NCBI RefSeq assembly: GCF_010384365.1
Contig: NZ_CP048397.1
Span: 496,001-560,000 of the forward strand
Direction of reading: 5' to 3'
From: Streptomyces sp. S4.7
Lineage (GTDB): Bacteria; Actinomycetota; Actinomycetes; Streptomycetales; Streptomycetaceae
Length of the DNA stretch: 64,000 bases
Shown piece by piece: positions 19,560 through 31,191 of this stretch. The notes under the pieces are model-generated. The model was not told the origin of the DNA, ran no database searches, and saw only the letters and a list, made by a program, of their open reading frames with translations. The first letter of the stretch is position 1; the number at the start of each line of letters is the position of its first letter. Position numbers and translations under genes: made by a program.

Positions 19560-19650
19560 TTCGGGTTGCCCCCGACGTGGCTGCGCCGGACAGCAGAACA
19601 GCAGCCTTCCTGCGGCGTCTGTGACGACCATGGACACCTGCACAGCCGAC
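19560..19650 (-). pseudogene. Fragment of a second transposase, opposite strand
   Basis: On the minus strand SMVVTDAAGRLLFC resembles the VVTDAxGRLLFC strand around the second catalytic region of IS5-like transposases. Nothing recognisable flanks it, and it is opposite in orientation to the neighbouring transposase remnant. Short, so the call rests on one motif. Confidence 0.4.
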
Positions 19651-19670
19651 CAAGCGACGCTCCACCGATC

Positions 19671-20034
19671 ATGCTGCCCACCTTGGCCGACGCCGCCACA
19701 GGAGACACCAAGGTTCTCAATCCCTGCCGCGGCTCTCTGCCGACACTGGCTCCTGCGGGCCTTGGCCATGTCACGCGGAGTCCCACTGGGATCAGGAGCC
19801 GAAAGCCGGCGCGAGTTGCGGGACGCCTGCGACGTCATCGTTGACGACTTGGCCAGCCGCGTCCTCGTCCTCAACCTCCCCGGGACCGGCCAGGGGCTGG
19901 GTCAGTGGCTCACCGACGCCGCCCGCTACGGCACTCCGGCAGCAGTTGACTGCATGCACGAAACCCCCGGCACCGAGCCTCCGTCCCGCGTAACCGTCGC
20001 GAGACCGGAGCGCACGTCTGCACAGCCCACATGA
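19671..20034 (+). pseudogene. Remnant of a TIGR02679-family (Wadjet III JetD-like) gene
   Basis: LPTLADAATGDTKVLN in one frame and, after a one-base shift near 19740, WLLRALAMSRGVPL and CDVIVDDLASRVLVLNLPG followed by WLTDAARYGTPAA in the next. This combination (LPxLAxxxTGDTKALN ... LRALAL ... VVxDDLxSxVLVLNLP) is what I know from the N-terminal DUF3323 part of TIGR02679 proteins, the nuclease-like JetD component of type III Wadjet plasmid-defence systems. The C-terminal DUF2399 domain and the other jet genes are not present, so this is a fossil. Recognition is from memory of family motifs; moderate confidence. Confidence 0.55.
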
Positions 20035-20519
20035 GAGGGAAAGATCATCCGTTGGCGCTGGGAGTCTCCTGGGACTTTTCTGGGACTTTCGGCTGCATCA
20101 ACAGGCAAGAGCGCGAAAGGACCGAAAGGCCATTTCCGCAGGTCAGCGCCCCCTAAACACCCATCATCGCAGGTCACAAAGCTGGCTGGTCTCTTCCGGG
20201 ACATCTGACCAGCGGGACCCAGTAGGTCCACACGACGTGCACGGGCAGGAGCCACCTCCTACAGACCGCCGGATGCCAGCGCGCCAGGCTTCACGATCTC
20301 GCCCGCCTCTTCGATACTGAGTGCGCCGGGCACGGCAGGGACCGGGGCCCAACACGGTCTGACGATCGATCAGGAAAGTCGGCGTCAAGTCAGCGACACC
20401 CCCGCCGGGGAACGCCGTCGACCGTCACCGACCGCTGAGGCACAAGGCCCACCGCACATCGGCTGACCAGGCAGAACCCAGCTCAGAAGCCTCGCTGGTA
20501 ACCGTCCGAGGAGGAACCC
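20035..20519. other. Intergenic spacer before dhaK
   Basis: About 480 bp without a supportable gene. TGGGACTTT occurs twice near 20070-20092. The segment probably belongs to the mobile-element graveyard upstream. A GAGGAGG ribosome site (20508-20514) ends it. Confidence 0.45.
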
Positions 20520-21512
20520 TTGAGAATGCTCATCAACGTGCCGGAGACCGTCGTCGCCGACGGACTGCGTGGAATGGCCGCCGCGCACCCCGATCTGTCC
20601 GTCGACGTGGACAACCGCGTCGTCGTGCGCCGGGACGCGCCGGTCGAGGGAAAGGTGGGGCTCGTCTCGGGCGGCGGCTCGGGGCATGAGCCCTTGCACG
20701 GGGGGTTCGTGGGGCCCGGGATGCTCTCCGCCGCCTGTCCGGGCGAGGTGTTCACCAGTCCCGTACCCGATCAGATGGTGCGGGCCGCCACCGCCGTGGA
20801 CAGTGGTGCGGGGGTGCTGTTCATCGTGAAGAACTACACCGGTGACGTCCTCAACTTCGACATGGCGGCCGAGCTGGCCGAGGACGAGGGTGTCCGCGTC
20901 GGGAAGGTGCTGGTCAACGACGATGTCGCCGTGGTCGACAGCCTGTTCACGGCGGGTCGGCGCGGTACGGGCGCCACGCTCTTCGTCGAGAAGATCGCCG
21001 GCGCCGCCGCCGAGGAGGGCGCGCCGCTGGAGCGGGTCGAGGCGATCGGGCGGCAGGTGAACGAGAGCGCGCGCAGCTTCGGTGTCGCCCTCAGCGTCGT
21101 GACGACCCCGTCCAAGGGCAGTCCGACCTTCGATCTGCCGGACGGTGAGCTGGAGCTGGGCATCGGTATCCACGGCGAGCCGGGGCGCGAGCGGCGCGCG
21201 ATGATGACCTCGCGCGAGATCGCGGACTTCGCCGTGAACGCGGTGCTGGAGGATCTGCGCCCGTCGGGCCCGGTGATCGCGCTGGTCAACGGCATGGGGG
21301 CAACGCCCCTGCTGGAGCTGTACGGCTTCAACGCCGAGGTGCAGCGGGTACTTGCCGAGCGCGGCGTGGCGGTGGCCCGTACGCTCGTCGGGAACTACGT
21401 GACCTCGCTCGACATGGCCGGGTGCTCGGTGACCCTCTGTCAGGTCGACGAGGATCTGCTGCGGCTCTGGGACGCGCCGGTGCAGACACCCGCACTGCGC
21501 TGGGGCCGCTGA
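20520..21512 (+). CDS. dhaK: Dihydroxyacetone kinase subunit DhaK
   Basis: Substrate-binding subunit of the PTS-dependent dihydroxyacetone kinase, which makes dihydroxyacetone phosphate. SGGGSGHEPLHGGFVGPGM binds substrate, and the His in GIHGEPG forms the covalent hemiaminal with dihydroxyacetone. VKNYTGDVLNFDMAAELAE and GATPLLELYGFNAEV are conserved too. The TTG at 20520 (giving MRMLINV) lies 5 bp after GAGGAGG; the ATG at 20526 is the alternative. It heads a dhaK-dhaL-dhaM operon. Phosphate comes from PEP via EI, HPr and DhaM rather than ATP. Confidence 0.94.
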   Translation: MRMLINVPETVVADGLRGMAAAHPDLSVDVDNRVVVRRDAPVEGKVGLVSGGGSGHEPLHGGFVGPGMLSAACPGEVFTSPVPDQMVRAATAVDSGAGVLFIVKNYTGDVLNFDMAAELAEDEGVRVGKVLVNDDVAVVDSLFTAGRRGTGATLFVEKIAGAAAEEGAPLERVEAIGRQVNESARSFGVALSVVTTPSKGSPTFDLPDGELELGIGIHGEPGRERRAMMTSREIADFAVNAVLEDLRPSGPVIALVNGMGATPLLELYGFNAEVQRVLAERGVAVARTLVGNYVTSLDMAGCSVTLCQVDEDLLRLWDAPVQTPALRWGR

Positions 21513-21585
21513 CCCGCGGGGGCTCGCGCGCATCCGCAGGCACGTACGTCCGACACGTACACACGACGCTCTTCGAGGAGACCAT

Positions 21586-22205
21586 GTGTCCGACCAGGAT
21601 TCCGAGCCGGTGCTCGACGTCGACTTCTTCCGCCGCTGGCTCACCGCTGCGGCGGCCGCCGTGGAGCGGGAGGCGGGCCGTCTCACCGATCTCGACTCGG
21701 CGATCGGCGACGCCGACCACGGCAGCAACCTCCAGCGCGGCTTCCGGGCCGTGATCGCGGCGCTGGAGGCGGAGCCGCCGGAGACGCCCGGTGCCACGCT
21801 GATCCTCGCGGGGCGGCAGTTGATCTCCACGGTGGGCGGCGCCTCGGGGCCGTTGTACGGGACGCTGCTGCGGCGTACGGGCAAGGCGCTCGGCGACTCG
21901 GCCGAGGTGACGGCGCCGCGGCTGGCCGAGGCGCTGGGCGCCGGGGTCGCCGCCGTGGCGCAACTGGGCGGCGCGAAGGCCGGGGACAAGACGATGATCG
22001 ACGCGCTGGAGCCCGCGGTGGCGGCGCTCGGCACGTCGTTCGCGGCGGCGGCGACCGCCGCGGACGAGGGCGCGGTGGCGACCGTGCCGCTCCTGGCCCG
22101 CAAGGGACGGGCCAGCTATCTCGGTGAGCGCAGCATCGGGCATCAGGATCCGGGCGCCACGTCCTCCGCGCTGCTGATCGCGGCCCTGGCCGCGACGGCG
22201 GGCGA

Positions 22206-22209
<4 letters not shown>
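21586..22209 (+). CDS. dhaL: Dihydroxyacetone kinase subunit DhaL
   Basis: 207-residue ADP-binding subunit that carries the bound nucleotide as a phosphate relay from DhaM to DhaK-bound dihydroxyacetone. LDSAIGDADHGSNLQRGF holds the Asp/His residues that bind Mg-ADP; TVGGASGPLYGTLLRR and GDKTMIDALEPA are also diagnostic, and GERSIGHQDPGATS closes the barrel. The GTG at 21586 lies 7 bp after GAGGAG. It overlaps dhaM by 4 bp (ATGA). Confidence 0.94.
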
Positions 22210-24765
<2,556 letters not shown>

Positions 24766-24794
24766 CCGGACGGCCGGACTTTTAGGATGCGGTC

Positions 24795-25436
24795 ATGTCC
24801 CTCCCCCACGCCATCCTCACCGCCCTTCTCGAAAGACCCTCGTCCGGCCTGGAGCTCACCCGCCGGTTCGACCGGTCCATCGGCTACTTCTGGTCGGCGA
24901 CGCACCAGCAGATCTACCGGGAGCTGGGCCGGCTGGAGGAGTCGGGATACATCCGGGCCCTGGCCCCGGAGCAGCCGGCCCGTGGGCGCAAGAAGGAGTA
25001 CGAGGTACTGCCCGCCGGTCGCGACGAGCTGACCGGATGGGTGGCGAGCCGGGAGGATCCCAAGCCCGTACGGGACCCGCTGCTGCTGCGCATGCGGGCG
25101 GCGGCGGTCGTGGGGACGGACGGGCTCCCCGTCGAGCTGCGCCGCCATCTCGCCCTGCATGAGCGCCAGTTGGCCGAGTACCGGGACATCGAGGCACGAG
25201 ACTTCTCGCCGGGACCGGGGCCGGGGCGGGAACCGGGGTCGACACCGGAGCCGGCGCCGAAGTCAGCGCCGCGGGCACCGCAGATCGGGGGTCTCTCGGA
25301 GGCGGACCGGCTGCGGCATCTCGTGCTGCGCGCCGGGATCGATCTGGAGCGCATGTGGGTCCAGTGGCTCACCGAGGCGCTCCGCGAGTCGGACACCGCT
25401 CCGGTCGGCGGACCCGACGGCACGGAGAGCTCGTAG
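24795..25436 (+). CDS. PadR-family transcriptional regulator
   Basis: 213 residues. N-terminal winged helix (SLPHAILTALLERPSSGLELTRRFD, then SATHQQIYRELGRLEESGYI and a GRKKEYEVLPAGRDEL wing) followed by the helical C-terminal dimerisation domain of the long (Vir-type) PadR subfamily. A Pro/Gly-rich linker (about residues 135-160, PGPGPGREPGSTPEPAPKSA) interrupts the helices. It lies 29 bp downstream of the reductase on the same strand, so may be cotranscribed with and regulate it. Confidence 0.9.
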   Translation: MSLPHAILTALLERPSSGLELTRRFDRSIGYFWSATHQQIYRELGRLEESGYIRALAPEQPARGRKKEYEVLPAGRDELTGWVASREDPKPVRDPLLLRMRAAAVVGTDGLPVELRRHLALHERQLAEYRDIEARDFSPGPGPGREPGSTPEPAPKSAPRAPQIGGLSEADRLRHLVLRAGIDLERMWVQWLTEALRESDTAPVGGPDGTESS

Positions 25437-25543
25437 AGCGCGTCAACCGCGTGAGGCAGGGTCGCGAACGGAGGACGTTCGCACCGTGAGCCGACTCCGA
25501 CATACTGGACGCTCACGATCAACTGCCTTAAAGAACGGGAGAC

Positions 25544-27028
25544 ATGGGAATGGACGAGGACGTGGACGGTTTGGCGGCACCCGACGCCGGAGAGCGAATC
25601 CCGCCGCATCGGCACACGGGCCGCCCCGCACGGCACGCGGTGGTGATCGGCGGCGGCATCGCGGGCCTGCTCGCGGCACAGGTGCTCGCCGCCCACGCGG
25701 ACCGGGTGACGGTCGTCGAGCGTGACCGCCTCCCCGACGAGGCGAAGGCACGGTCCGGTGTCCCGCAGAGCAACCACATCCATGTACTGCTCGCCGGGGG
25801 TCAGTCGGCGCTGGACACGCTGCTGCCCGGGATCGTCGCCGAGTTGCGGGCGCACGGCGCGCCCGAGGTCGGGATGCCGGGCGAGATGGTGCAGTGGCAG
25901 TCCGGCATCTGGTATCGCCGCACGCCCTCCACCACTCATCTCCTCACCGCCTCGCGCCCGCTCCTCGAATGGCTCGTACGCCGCCGGGTTCTGACGGACA
26001 CACGCATCGAAACGGTGCAGGGCACCGAGGTGGTGGGCCTGCTCGGTGACGCGGTCCGTACGACCGGAGTCCTGCTCCGGGAGCGCGGAGCGGGCGCCAA
26101 GGCCACCCGCGAAGGCGTCGTCACCCGTGCGCTGACCGCCGATCTGGTCGTGGACGCCTCCGGACGCGGCTCGCGCGCGCCCGAGTGGCTCGCGGCCGTC
26201 GGCGCCGAACCACCGGGAGAGGAGACGCTCGACAGCGGGCTCGCCTACGCCTCCCGCGTCTACCGTCCCGGTAAGAACGACGGCATCACCGACACCGTCG
26301 GCTACTACGTCGTCCCCGACCCCGACCAGGTATGCGGCGGCGTCGCACTGCCGATGGAGGACGGCCGCTACCTTGTCACCCTCTCGGGGGTACGCGGGAG
26401 CGAACCCCCTTCGGACGGGGCGGAGTTCGCCGACTTCACCAAGCGGCTGCCGCACCCGTTCCTGTACGAGTGGCTGGGGCGGGCCGAGCCGGACTCGCCC
26501 GTTCGCGCGTTCCGCAACACGGCCAACATCCGCCGCCGGTACGACCGTCCGGGCCGCCGTCCGGCCGGCTTCCTCGCGATCGGCGACGCGCTGTGCGCCT
26601 TCAATCCGGTCTACGCGCAGGGCATGACCGTCGCCGCCCTGAACGCCCTCGCGCTGCGCGAGACGCTGGCGGACCGGCGCCGTACGCCCACGACCCGGCG
26701 TGCGCAGCAGGCGCTGTTCAACTCCGGGCGGCCGGCGTGGGACATCTCCTCCGGGGCGGACAAGGAGATGCCCGGCGTCATCGGTGACGCGGCGCGGACC
26801 CGCGCGGTGGACCGGCCCGCGAACTGGTATCTGGAGCGGGTGCAGCGCAGGGCGGGCGGAAATCCGGATGTCGGTGCGGCGTTCCGTTCCGTGCTGCACC
26901 TCTCCGCGCCGCTGACCGCGCTGTTCGCGCCGCATGTTCTACGCGCGGTGCTGTTCGAACCGGTACCGCACACGCCCGCCGAGCCGCCGATGTGGCGGGA
27001 GTCCGACGGTCACGACTCCGACACCTGA
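25544..27028 (+). CDS. FAD-dependent monooxygenase/oxidoreductase
   Basis: 494-residue flavoprotein. HAVVIGGGIAGLLAAQVLA is the dinucleotide-binding GxGxxG, VVERDRLPDE follows, and GFLAIGDALCAFNPVYAQGM is the GD motif that contacts the FAD phosphate and ribose. The SGVPQSNHIHVLLAGG stretch is typical of a Streptomyces group of hydroxylase/halogenase-like proteins annotated as FAD-binding or 2-polyprenyl-6-methoxyphenol hydroxylase-like. The ATG at 25544 has GGGAGA 5 bp before it. Substrate unknown; no biosynthetic cluster surrounds it. Confidence 0.8.
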   Translation: MGMDEDVDGLAAPDAGERIPPHRHTGRPARHAVVIGGGIAGLLAAQVLAAHADRVTVVERDRLPDEAKARSGVPQSNHIHVLLAGGQSALDTLLPGIVAELRAHGAPEVGMPGEMVQWQSGIWYRRTPSTTHLLTASRPLLEWLVRRRVLTDTRIETVQGTEVVGLLGDAVRTTGVLLRERGAGAKATREGVVTRALTADLVVDASGRGSRAPEWLAAVGAEPPGEETLDSGLAYASRVYRPGKNDGITDTVGYYVVPDPDQVCGGVALPMEDGRYLVTLSGVRGSEPPSDGAEFADFTKRLPHPFLYEWLGRAEPDSPVRAFRNTANIRRRYDRPGRRPAGFLAIGDALCAFNPVYAQGMTVAALNALALRETLADRRRTPTTRRAQQALFNSGRPAWDISSGADKEMPGVIGDAARTRAVDRPANWYLERVQRRAGGNPDVGAAFRSVLHLSAPLTALFAPHVLRAVLFEPVPHTPAEPPMWRESDGHDSDT

Positions 27029-27032
27029 TAAC

Positions 27033-27050
27033 TTCTACATCACTGTAGAA
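27033..27050. promoter_or_regulatory. BlaI-type operator upstream of terB
   Basis: TTCTACATCACTGTAGAA: perfect 7-bp inverted arms (TTCTACA/TGTAGAA) around four bases. TACA/TGTA palindromes are the recognition type of BlaI/MecI repressors, and a BlaI gene lies 1.6 kb away. It is 59 bp upstream of the terB start. A nearly identical site precedes terD. Confidence 0.8.
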
Positions 27051-27108
27051 ACAAGCACTGCCCGTGCCACCCCTCCGGCACGGGCAGTCCGAGACATACG
27101 GAGCACTC

Positions 27109-27564
27109 ATGGCCCTGTGGGATCGCATCAAGGAATCCGCTCAGACGATGCAGACCCAGCTGGAGGCGAAGAAGAACGACCTCAAGAGCGGCTCGTTCCG
27201 TGACGCGAGCATGGCGATGTGCGCCCTGGTCGCCGCGGCCGACGGCTCCATCGACCAGGCCGAGCGCCAGCGCGTCACGCAGCTGATCACCAGCAACGAG
27301 GTGCTGCGGAACTTCCCGCCCGCCGATCTCCAGAGGCGCTTCGACGACTATCTGAACCAGCTCGTCGCCGACCCGGCGATCGGCAGGGTCGGCGTGCTCC
27401 AGGAAGTCGCCAAGGCGAAGAAGAAGCCGGCGGAGGCGCGTGCCGTCATCCAGATCGGCATCATCATCGGCGGCGCCGACGGCCACTTCGACGCGCAGGA
27501 GCGGGCCGTCGTACGTGAGGCGTGCTTCGCGCTCGACCTCCAGCCGCAGGAGTTCGACGTCTAG
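27109..27564 (+). CDS. terB: TerB-family tellurite resistance/stress protein
   Basis: 151 residues. The N-terminal amphipathic part (MALWDRIKESAQTMQTQLEAKKNDLKSG) is followed by the TerB helical domain: MAMCALVAAADGSIDQAERQRV, later IIIGGADGHFDAQERAVVRE; the two ADGxxDxxER motifs are the acidic metal-binding loops of the family. Ter proteins protect against tellurite, phage and other envelope stresses and associate with the membrane. It is preceded by a BlaI-type operator and is convergent with the M56 peptidase gene. Confidence 0.93.
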   Translation: MALWDRIKESAQTMQTQLEAKKNDLKSGSFRDASMAMCALVAAADGSIDQAERQRVTQLITSNEVLRNFPPADLQRRFDDYLNQLVADPAIGRVGVLQEVAKAKKKPAEARAVIQIGIIIGGADGHFDAQERAVVREACFALDLQPQEFDV

Positions 27565-27590
27565 TTCCCGCTGTTCCGCTGTTCAGGCGT

Positions 27591-27618
27591 CGGACAGGCC
27601 GCTCGTGCGGCCCGTCCG
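27591..27618. terminator. Hairpin between convergent terB and the M56 gene
   Basis: CGGACaGGCCGC pairs with GCGGCCcGTCCG apart from one A-C mismatch, around a 4-nt loop, in the 99-bp spacer between two convergent genes. Probably bidirectional. Confidence 0.55.
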
Positions 27619-27663
27619 GCGTGTGAGCAGGGGGGGCCGAACCACCGCACCGGCCGGGCGAGT

Positions 27664-28674
27664 TCAGAGCGGCCCGGCCGTCTTCAGTACGAGGAACAGC
27701 GTCAGTGTCGCGTTGGCGGAGGAGAGCGCCGATCCGAGCGTCCCGGCCGCCGCCGCCCAGGCCGCCAGACCCACCGCGGTGAAGACCGGCGGCCAGCGTA
27801 CGGCCGACGGCGCGGGCTCCAGCAGCGCGGCGACCCGGCGCGGCACCGGCCCCGGCGCCGCGAAGCCCGCCAGCGTCGGGGTGGGCGTGCCGCGCGATAC
27901 GAGCGCCGCCTTGCCGATGGCCCGCGCCACCACCCGCCGTTCGCCCGTCACCCGGGCCGCCTCCTCGTCCGCCCATCGCTCCGTCGCGTAGGCCACGGCC
28001 GAACGCAACGGCATCAGCAGCGGGTTGGCCCGCGCGGCGAAGCGGACGAGAAGCAGATAGCGGTGATGGTGCCCGGCGAGATGGGCCCGTTCGTGGGCGA
28101 CGAGCGCCGCGCGTTCGTCGTCGTCCAGAGACGCGAGCATGGCTGTGGAGACGACGATCCGGCCGCCCGACTTCCCCTCGCGCACAGACATCCCGTCGCG
28201 CGCGGGCCGGCCCCCGGTGAACCACGCGCGGAGCGCCGACCCGCTCCGTACGCCAGGCAGCGCGTACGCGTACGCGGCCTCGTCGGTCAGTACGGTCAGC
28301 TCTCCGTCCGGCACCCCGGCCAGCGCGTCCTCGGCCCGGCGGCGGACACGGCGGTGTCTGCGGGCCGAGGTCGACCACGACACGGCCACGGCGAGCAGCG
28401 CGACGACGGCGCCCTTGCCGGCGGCCTCCTCGTACGGCGCGGTGGTGGGGGCCTCCCGGTCGGCCCAGGCGTCGGGGAGCGGATGGCCGGGCAGCTGCAC
28501 CGTACCGACGACCACCAGCAGCCCCAGGCACACCGTGCTGCACACCGCCAGAACGGCGGCCAGCGCCGACAACAGCCGTGTGGCGACCCGGGGATGGAGA
28601 TGCCGTTCGGCGAGACGCGCGATCGGCACCGCGGTCAGCGGCAGCAGCAACGGCAGCAGGACGAACACTCCCAT
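27664..28674 (-). CDS. M56-family membrane metallopeptidase (BlaR1-like, without sensor domain)
   Basis: 336 residues. Hydrophobic N-terminal segments (~1-60 and ~85-100), then a cytosolic zinc-peptidase domain with [13 protein letters not shown] (H194-E195-x2-H198, the HExxH zinc site) and [16 protein letters not shown] (third ligand region), then C-terminal membrane segments. BlaR1/MecR1 proteins of this family cleave or inactivate their BlaI repressor when a signal arrives. The extracellular penicillin-binding sensor of true BlaR1 is absent, so the signal is not expected to be a beta-lactam bound there. It lies 4 bp downstream of the BlaI gene. Confidence 0.9.
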   Translation of the reverse strand: MGVFVLLPLLLPLTAVPIARLAERHLHPRVATRLLSALAAVLAVCSTVCLGLLVVVGTVQLPGHPLPDAWADREAPTTAPYEEAAGKGAVVALLAVAVSWSTSARRHRRVRRRAEDALAGVPDGELTVLTDEAAYAYALPGVRSGSALRAWFTGGRPARDGMSVREGKSGGRIVVSTAMLASLDDDERAALVAHERAHLAGHHHRYLLLVRFAARANPLLMPLRSAVAYATERWADEEAARVTGERRVVARAIGKAALVSRGTPTPTLAGFAAPGPVPRRVAALLEPAPSAVRWPPVFTAVGLAAWAAAAGTLGSALSSANATLTLFLVLKTAGPL

Positions 28675-28678
28675 CCGG

Positions 28679-29086
28679 TCAGTCCTCCGTCCCGTCCTCG
28701 GGAAGACCGAGGAGGTCGCGCAGCAGCCGTTCGTCGTCCGGCGAGAGCGTGGTGACGAAGCGCGCCAGTACGGCTTCGCGGTCCGACTCCGCGTCCAGCA
28801 CGCGGCGCATCCGCAGCGCGGCGAGCCCCGCCTCGTCGGAGGTGGCACACCATTCGAAGAACCGGCCCACCCGTTCGCGGGTGACGGCCCGTTTGGCCTG
28901 GAGTCTGGTCAGGATGGTCATGACCGTCGTGTACGCCAGGTCCCCGCCGAGCCGGTCGAGCACCCAGCCCGCGTTGACCGGCCCCGGCGCCTGCCGCAGC
29001 ACGGCGAGCACCTGGGCCTCCAGCTCGCCCTGGCCGCGCCGCCGCGGGCGGTCGCCCGGGACGTCCGCGCCGCTCTGTTCCCTCAT
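28679..29086 (-). CDS. BlaI/MecI-family repressor
   Basis: 135 residues. Winged helix ([40 protein letters not shown]) and the C-terminal dimerisation helices ([18 protein letters not shown]). Repressors of this family dimerise on TACA/TGTA palindromes and are inactivated by a partner M56 peptidase. ATG has GGAGGGAGA upstream. Its start is 136 bp from terD, divergently, with one operator in between, so it probably represses itself and terD, and terB through the second site. Confidence 0.93.
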   Translation of the reverse strand: MREQSGADVPGDRPRRRGQGELEAQVLAVLRQAPGPVNAGWVLDRLGGDLAYTTVMTILTRLQAKRAVTRERVGRFFEWCATSDEAGLAALRMRRVLDAESDREAVLARFVTTLSPDDERLLRDLLGLPEDGTED

Positions 29087-29164
29087 GCCGTCTCCCTCCG
29101 CCCACCCTCGTCCGGAGCCATCCGGCGCAGCCCCGGCGTGGCGGCTTCGCAGCTCCGCACACAC

Positions 29165-29182
29165 TTCTACAGTGTTGTAGAT
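29165..29182. promoter_or_regulatory. BlaI-type operator between blaI and terD
   Basis: TTCTACAGTGTTGTAGAT: arms TTCTACA/TGTAGAT (one outer mismatch) around four bases, the same spacing as the terB site. It lies 40 bp upstream of terD and 79 bp upstream of the divergent blaI start, so it can serve both promoters. Confidence 0.8.
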
Positions 29183-29221
29183 TTTTATTCCCGTCACCAG
29201 CTCGACCCCAGGAGGAGCAGC

Positions 29222-29797
29222 GTGGGAGTTTCCCTGTCCAAAGGCGGCAATGTATCGCTCACCAAGGAGGCACCGGGACTGACGGCCGTCCTGGTCGGTC
29301 TCGGTTGGGACGTCCGCACGACGACCGGTACCGACTACGACCTGGACGCCAGCGCGCTGCTGGTCAACGAGGCCGGGAAGGTCGGCACCGACCAGAACTT
29401 CGTGTTCTACAACAACCTCAAGAGCCCTGACGGTTCGGTCGAGCACACCGGTGACAACCTCACCGGTGAGGGCGAGGGCGACGACGAGGTCGTCAAGGTG
29501 AACCTGGCCGCCGTGCCCGCCGAGATCACCAAGATCGTCTTCTCGGTGTCGATCCACGACGCCGAGAGCCGCGGCCACAGCTTCGGTCAGGTCCGCAACG
29601 CCTTCATCCGCGTGGTGAACCAGGACGGCGGCGTCGAACTCGCGCGCTACGACCTCAGTGAGGACGCGGCGACCGAGACCGCCATGGTCTTCGGGGAGCT
29701 GTACCGCAACGGCGCCGAGTGGAAGTTCCGCGCCGTCGGCCAGGGTTACGCGAGCGGCCTGTCGGGCATCGCCGCCGACTTCGGTGTCGGCGTCTGA
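29222..29797 (+). CDS. terD: TerD-family calcium-binding stress protein
   Basis: 191 residues, full length for Ter[20 protein letters not shown] start, [11 protein letters not shown] (the acidic Ca2+ site), [21 protein letters not shown], and the second half with [20 protein letters not shown] and [20 protein letters not shown]. The GTG at 29222 has GGAGGAG upstream. TerD proteins form calcium-dependent complexes at the inner membrane in Ter stress systems. Transcription probably responds to the BlaI/M56 pair. A second terD or terC/terA is not present here. Confidence 0.95.
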   Translation: MGVSLSKGGNVSLTKEAPGLTAVLVGLGWDVRTTTGTDYDLDASALLVNEAGKVGTDQNFVFYNNLKSPDGSVEHTGDNLTGEGEGDDEVVKVNLAAVPAEITKIVFSVSIHDAESRGHSFGQVRNAFIRVVNQDGGVELARYDLSEDAATETAMVFGELYRNGAEWKFRAVGQGYASGLSGIAADFGVGV

Positions 29798-29825
29798 GCC
29801 TTGACGGCTCGCCCGTAGCGGTACA

Positions 29826-29868
29826 CGGAGGGGTTCGGAGCGCGCCTCACGCGCTCCGAACCCCTCCG
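29826..29868 (+). terminator. Strong hairpin terminator after terD
   Basis: Perfect 19-bp stem (29826-29844 with 29850-29868) and a 5-nt CCTCA loop, 29 bp after the terD stop. It also ends the convergent antiporter gene. Confidence 0.88.
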
Positions 29869-29901
29869 GCGTGTCCAGGGCCCGCGGCCCGGGACCGGGC
29901 C

Positions 29902-31185
29902 TCAGCCGTGCGAATGAGCCGTGTCGGTCGGTCCGGAGGCGGTGGGCGCCTCAGCGGTGGGCGCCTCGGCGACCGGCTCCTCGGCGGCGGACTGGTCCGG
30001 GACGGCCGGCGCCTTCGGCGAGGGCGTCGGCGAGGACTTCCGGGAGAAGCGCCGGGCGAGCGGTTCGGTCCAACGGGCGGCCAGCGGGCCAAGGATGACC
30101 AGGATCAGTACGTAGGCGGTGGCCAGCGGTCCGATCCGGGGCTCCACGCCCACGGCCAGTCCCGCGATGACGATGGAGAACTCCCCGCGCGCGACGAGCG
30201 TGCCGCCCGTACGCCAGCGGCCGGCCGTTTTCACGCCCGCTCTGCGCGCCGCGTACCAGCCCGTGGCGATCTTCGTCAGCGCGGTGACGACGGCCAGGAT
30301 CAGTGCGGGCACGAGCACCGGCGGTATGGCGGCGGGGTCGGTGTTCAGTCCGAAGAAGACGAAGAACACCGCGGCGAAGAGGTCACGCAGCGGCGCGAGC
30401 AGGTTGTGGGCACCTTCGGCCACTTCCCCGGAGAGCGCGATGCCGACGAGGAACGCGCCGACGGCGGCCGAGACCTGGAGCTCCTGGGCGACGCCCGCGA
30501 CCAGCACGGTGAGGCCGAGGACGACCAGCAGCAGCATCTCCGGGTTGTCGGAGGAGACCGCGCGGCTGATCAGCCGGCCGTGGCGCAGCGCGACGTACAG
30601 CACGACGCCCACGCTGCCGAGCGAGATGAGGAGCGTGAGGCTGCCGCCCGCCAGGCTCAGTCCGGCCAGCAGCGCGGTGAGCAGCGGCAGATAGACGGCC
30701 ATCGCGAGGTCCTCGATGACCAGGACACCGAGGATGACGGGGGTTTCGCGGTTTCCGAGCCTGCCGAGGTCGCCGAGCACCTTGGCGATGACGCCGGACG
30801 ACGAGATCCAGGTGACGCCCGCGAGGGCGACGGCGGCGACGGGGCCCCAGCCGAGCAGGAGCGCGGCGACGGCGCCGGGAGTCGCGTTCAGTACGAAGTC
30901 GACGATGCCGGAGGGGTACTGCGTCTTGAGGTTGGTGACGAGTTCGGAGGCGCTGTACTCCAGCCCGAGCAGGAGCAGGAGCAGGATGACACCGATCTCG
31001 GCGCCCGTGGCGATGAACTCCTCACTGGCGGCCATGGGGATGAGGCCACCGTGACCGAAGGCGAGCCCCGCCAGCAGGTAGAGCGGGATGGGCGAGAACC
31101 CCACCCGCCCGGCGAGCCGGCCGAGCAGGCCCAGGCCGAGGATGACGGCCCCGAGTTCGATGAGCAGCGCGGTCGTGTCGTGCAC
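29902..31185 (-). CDS. khtU: CPA2 monovalent cation/proton antiporter (KhtU-like)
   Basis: 427 residues, about twelve membrane helices plus a Pro/Ala/Glu-rich cytoplasmic tail ending in His-rich SHG. LELGAVILGLGLLGRLAGRV-like opening, GVILLLLLLGLEYSASEL, VTWISSSGVIAKVL, GVLVIEDLAMA (the conserved ion-site Asp) and AVGAFLVGIALSGE are CPA2/KefB-type. It exchanges K+ (or another monovalent cation) for H+. The upstream gene, 6 bp away, encodes the TrkA-C regulatory subunit, giving a KhtT-KhtU pair as in Bacillus. Confidence 0.88.
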   Translation of the reverse strand: MHDTTALLIELGAVILGLGLLGRLAGRVGFSPIPLYLLAGLAFGHGGLIPMAASEEFIATGAEIGVILLLLLLGLEYSASELVTNLKTQYPSGIVDFVLNATPGAVAALLLGWGPVAAVALAGVTWISSSGVIAKVLGDLGRLGNRETPVILGVLVIEDLAMAVYLPLLTALLAGLSLAGGSLTLLISLGSVGVVLYVALRHGRLISRAVSSDNPEMLLLVVLGLTVLVAGVAQELQVSAAVGAFLVGIALSGEVAEGAHNLLAPLRDLFAAVFFVFFGLNTDPAAIPPVLVPALILAVVTALTKIATGWYAARRAGVKTAGRWRTGGTLVARGEFSIVIAGLAVGVEPRIGPLATAYVLILVILGPLAARWTEPLARRFSRKSSPTPSPKAPAVPDQSAAEEPVAEAPTAEAPTASGPTDTAHSHG

Positions 31186-31191
31186 GGGCGA

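Noticed and set aside
20060..20110. Attachment site suggested by repeated TGGGACTTT
   Set aside because: No integrase gene and no tRNA end beside it; the repeat is too short to support an att site.
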